Part shown: positions 61,775 to 64,000 of the stretch, one piece after another
Layout of the letters: the number at the start of each line of letters is the position of its first letter
How positions within the stretch are numbered: position 1 is the first letter of the stretch
Notes under the pieces: model-generated
Databases searched by the model: none
What the model was told of the DNA's origin: nothing
Seen by the model: the letters and a program-made list of their open reading frames with translations, nothing else
Assembly (NCBI RefSeq): GCF_020171625.1
Contig: NZ_JAIUZY010000005.1
Span: 372,001 to 436,000 of the forward strand
Direction of reading: 5' to 3'
Length of the DNA: 64,000 nucleotides
Origin: Salipiger bermudensis
Lineage (GTDB): Bacteria > Pseudomonadota > Alphaproteobacteria > Rhodobacterales > Rhodobacteraceae
Position numbers and translations under genes: made by a program

Positions 61775-64000
61775 GTGATCCGACGTATCATCCACGCCGC
61801 CTGCCTCGTGTTGCTCGCGCCGCTCGCCGCGCTGGCGCAGGAGCGGGACGCCGCCAAGGTCTATGTCTTCGGCAACAGCCTCGTGCACCATTTGAACGAG
61901 GAGGGCACTGCCAACGTGCCCTACTGGATGGGCGTGCTGGCCCGCGCCGACGGGCGGTCGCTCGCGCTGGATGGCCAGTGGGGCTTCCTGCGCGATTTCG
62001 CCGCCAGTCTGCCGCCGCGGCCGAACTGGTCGATCCCCGAGGTGACCGGGAACTGGGATGCCGGGCGCGGCGCGTTCGGCGATGCCGGGTTCGACGCGCT
62101 CTGGATCACCCCGGCGAACTTCATCCAGTATCAGGCGCCCGACGCGCCCTATGATTACGACAACGCCGCGAACGAGAGCCCGATGGGCGCGATCCTGAGG
62201 GTCGTCGACTGGATGCACAGCCGGATGCCCGACACCCCGATCTATCTCTACGAGGGCTGGTCCGAGATGAACTCGGTCTCGCGCAGCTACCCGCCCTCGG
62301 CCCGCGCCTCGCGGCGCTACCACGAGATGAACCAGGGCGATTACCACGACTGGTATGAGACCCTGCGCGACGATCTGCGCTCCGAGCGGCCCGAAGCCGA
62401 TATCCGGCTGATCCCGGTGGCGCGGATCCTGTCGGTGCTGCTGGGCGAGGGTGGCCCGCTCGAGGACGTCCCCGCCGAGGCGCTTTACGTGGACCTCGAT
62501 CCGCACGGCACGCCGAGCCTCTATTTCCTCGCCGCGATGATCACCTATGCCGCGACCTTCGAGGCGCCGCCGCCCGCCGACTTCACCCCGCCCGAGACGC
62601 TGCATCCCGAGATCGTCGCCAACTATCCCGAGCTTGCCGCGCTGGTCTGGGACGAGGTCTCGGCCTCGGGCGTGTTCGAAAGCGCCGGGCTTCCCCGGCA
62701 GACCCCCGCCATCACGCGCAGCGCCGAAGCCACGCCCGAGCCGGAGGCCGCGCCCGCGACCGAGCCGATGCCGGCGCGCGGGGAGGTGGTGTTGCCCGAG
62801 CCGGGCGCGCGCCCCGAGGGCGCGCCGGCGCTGGCGATGGGGCTGAACGGCATCGCCGACTGGTCGACGCAGACGCCCTTCCTCGACCATATGAAGACCG
62901 CCCGGCAATGGGTCGGCCACCTGCCCGGTCAATGGGGCGGCGTCGAGGCCGAGGAGCTGCGCGCCGAAGGCGTGCTCGACGAGGCCGGCTGGCCGGTCCG
63001 TATCCCCGAGCGGGTGGAGCGGCTGGAGGCGCTGCTGCTCACCGATATCTCGTCAGAAGCGGCCTACCTGATCGGCACCTACCACGTGTTCTGGGAGGGC
63101 AAGGGCAAACTCGACATCACCGGTCGCGCGAGCCGGGTGCGGCTTGTCGAGGGGGAGGGCCAGTTCTGGTACACCCCGGGCGAGGGCGCGGTCGGGGTCG
63201 CGATCAGCGCCACCGATCCCGACGATCCGATCCGCAACATCCGCATCGTGCGTGAGGACCAGCTTGCGCTCTTCGAGGCCGGCGCCCTGTTCAACCCGCT
63301 CTGGATCGAGCGCATCCGCGACCTGCGCAGCCTGCGGTTCATGGACTGGATGAACACCAACGGCTCCCCGGTGCAGAGTTGGGACGACCGCCCGCGGATG
63401 AGCGATTACAGCTGGACCGCACGGGGCGTGCCGGCGGAAGTGATGCTGCGTCTGGCCAACCGGGTGGGCGCCGACCCGTGGTTCAACATCCCCCACATGG
63501 CCGACGACGAGTACGTGCGCCGGTTCGCCGAACTGGTGAAGGCCCGGCTCGACCCGAACCTCAAGGCCTATGTGGAATACTCCAACGAGGTGTGGAACCA
63601 CATCTTCGAACAGGCGCGCTGGGCCGAGGCGCAGGCCGATGCGCTCTGGGGCCGGTCCGAGGCCGGCTGGATGCAGTATTACGGCCTGCGCGCGGCGCAG
63701 GTCATGCAGATCTGGACCGATGTCTACGGCGACGAGGTTGAGGACCGGCTGGTGCGGGTGGTCTCGACCCATACCGGCTGGCCGGGGCTGGAGGAGAGCG
63801 TGCTGATGGCGCCGCTGGCGTATCTGCAGCTTGGCCACCCGCCGCAGGACCTGTTCGATGCCTACGCGGTGGCGGGGTATTTCGGCTACGAGATGGGCGG
63901 CGAGGAGATGGCGCCGCAGGTCGACGACTGGCTGGCGCGCTCTGAGGCGGCGGCGGTGGCCGCGGGCGAGGCCGAGGGGCTGCGCCGCGTGGCGCTGCGC
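61775..64000 (+). CDS. Large secreted glycosidase-like protein with SGNH-like N-terminus (3' end outside window)
   Basis: 742 codons without a stop to the window edge. A signal peptide (V-I-R-R-I-I-H-A-A-C..., cleavage about residue 22 after A-L-A) precedes an SGNH-like start (K-V-Y-V-F-G-N-S-L-V-H-H) and tryptophan-rich segments. Later A-Y-V-E-Y-S-N-E-V-W-N resembles the N-E acid/base motif of clan GH-A glycosidases, after W-F-N-I-P-H-M-A-D-D-E. From memory, relatives are often labelled cellulose-binding proteins. I start at the GTG at 61775, 5 bp after GGGAGAG; the ATG at 61773 is followed at once by a stop. Substrate unknown. Confidence 0.82.
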   Translation, partial: MIRRIIHAACLVLLAPLAALAQERDAAKVYVFGNSLVHHLNEEGTANVPYWMGVLARADGRSLALDGQWGFLRDFAASLPPRPNWSIPEVTGNWDAGRGAFGDAGFDALWITPANFIQYQAPDAPYDYDNAANESPMGAILRVVDWMHSRMPDTPIYLYEGWSEMNSVSRSYPPSARASRRYHEMNQGDYHDWYETLRDDLRSERPEADIRLIPVARILSVLLGEGGPLEDVPAEALYVDLDPHGTPSLYFLAAMITYAATFEAPPPADFTPPETLHPEIVANYPELAALVWDEVSASGVFESAGLPRQTPAITRSAEATPEPEAAPATEPMPARGEVVLPEPGARPEGAPALAMGLNGIADWSTQTPFLDHMKTARQWVGHLPGQWGGVEAEELRAEGVLDEAGWPVRIPERVERLEALLLTDISSEAAYLIGTYHVFWEGKGKLDITGRASRVRLVEGEGQFWYTPGEGAVGVAISATDPDDPIRNIRIVREDQLALFEAGALFNPLWIERIRDLRSLRFMDWMNTNGSPVQSWDDRPRMSDYSWTARGVPAEVMLRLANRVGADPWFNIPHMADDEYVRRFAELVKARLDPNLKAYVEYSNEVWNHIFEQARWAEAQADALWGRSEAGWMQYYGLRAAQVMQIWTDVYGDEVEDRLVRVVSTHTGWPGLEESVLMAPLAYLQLGHPPQDLFDAYAVAGYFGYEMGGEEMAPQVDDWLARSEAAAVAAGEAEGLRRVALR

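Overview
The window is chromosomal DNA from a high-GC alphaproteobacterium, very probably Rhodobacterales (Roseobacter/Rhodobacteraceae). The main reasons are the regB / senC-regA locus close to ahcY, the tsaE-amgK-murU-addB-addA-trxA string, the hemD / mitofilin-like / hemY block divergent from tsaD-gpsA, and a CTCCGGCGGGAG-TATTTTT intergenic element that I associate from memory with this order. No phage, insertion sequence, integrase or CRISPR array is visible. Most of the window is core chromosome. The accessory part is an exopolysaccharide locus at about 40.3-54.3 kb.

Layout. 0-9 kb: end of comF, grxC, a MarR regulator, a YciI protein with ubiG, prolyl aminopeptidase, an orphan SBP_bac_5 binding protein, D-lyxose isomerase, a three-copy 103-bp repeat, hslVU behind a heat-shock (RpoH-like) promoter, and an APH-fold kinase. 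9-17.6 kb: a tightly overlapping minus-strand operon tsaE-amgK-murU-addB-addA, with trxA downstream, joining tRNA modification, MurNAc recycling and double-strand-break repair. 17.7-25 kb: a PAS protein broken by one frameshift, then the redox two-component system regB / senC-regA, a GNAT protein, an HD protein, an unknown small protein, and ahcY. 25-39 kb: a ketopantoate-reductase-like gene, a heme-type TonB receptor, a universal stress protein with an AGCS symporter, DUF2853, EVE-YciI-gpsA-tsaD, hemD-mitofilin-hemY and tRNA-Thr(CGT).

38.7-40.3 kb is an RNA-rich interval. It contains two groups of minus-strand hairpins whose loops carry pyrimidine anti-Shine-Dalgarno motifs (cuckoo / CcsR-like). 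One group sits behind an RpoH-like promoter with the same 15-bp spacing as the hslV promoter. Between the groups lies a 56-codon ORF with a strong ribosome binding site, and beside them an array of ACACTCGT repeats, four of them exactly 24 bp apart.

40.3-54.3 kb encodes a Wzx/Wzy-type polysaccharide pathway: a fused GT26 / phosphoglycosyl transferase, three glycosyltransferases, a flippase, an outer-membrane export lipoprotein, a Wzz/GumC-like protein without a kinase, and a ligase/polymerase-like membrane protein. Embedded in it is a signalling set: a hybrid histidine kinase with HPt, a cysteine-free molybdopterin-domain-like periplasmic protein, and a LuxR-type response regulator. A palindrome, CTATCC-N4-GGATAG, recurs five times and only in the intergenic regions of this locus, lying next to every transcription unit in it. 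I infer a phosphorelay that controls the locus through this operator.

54.3-64 kb: Kdo synthesis (kdsD-kdsB-kdsA), an SH3-like secreted protein, a D-2-hydroxyacid dehydrogenase, an unknown acidic protein, leuA behind a leucine-rich, apparently leaderless leader peptide with mutually exclusive hairpins, and the first 742 codons of a large secreted glycosidase-like protein that runs off the end.
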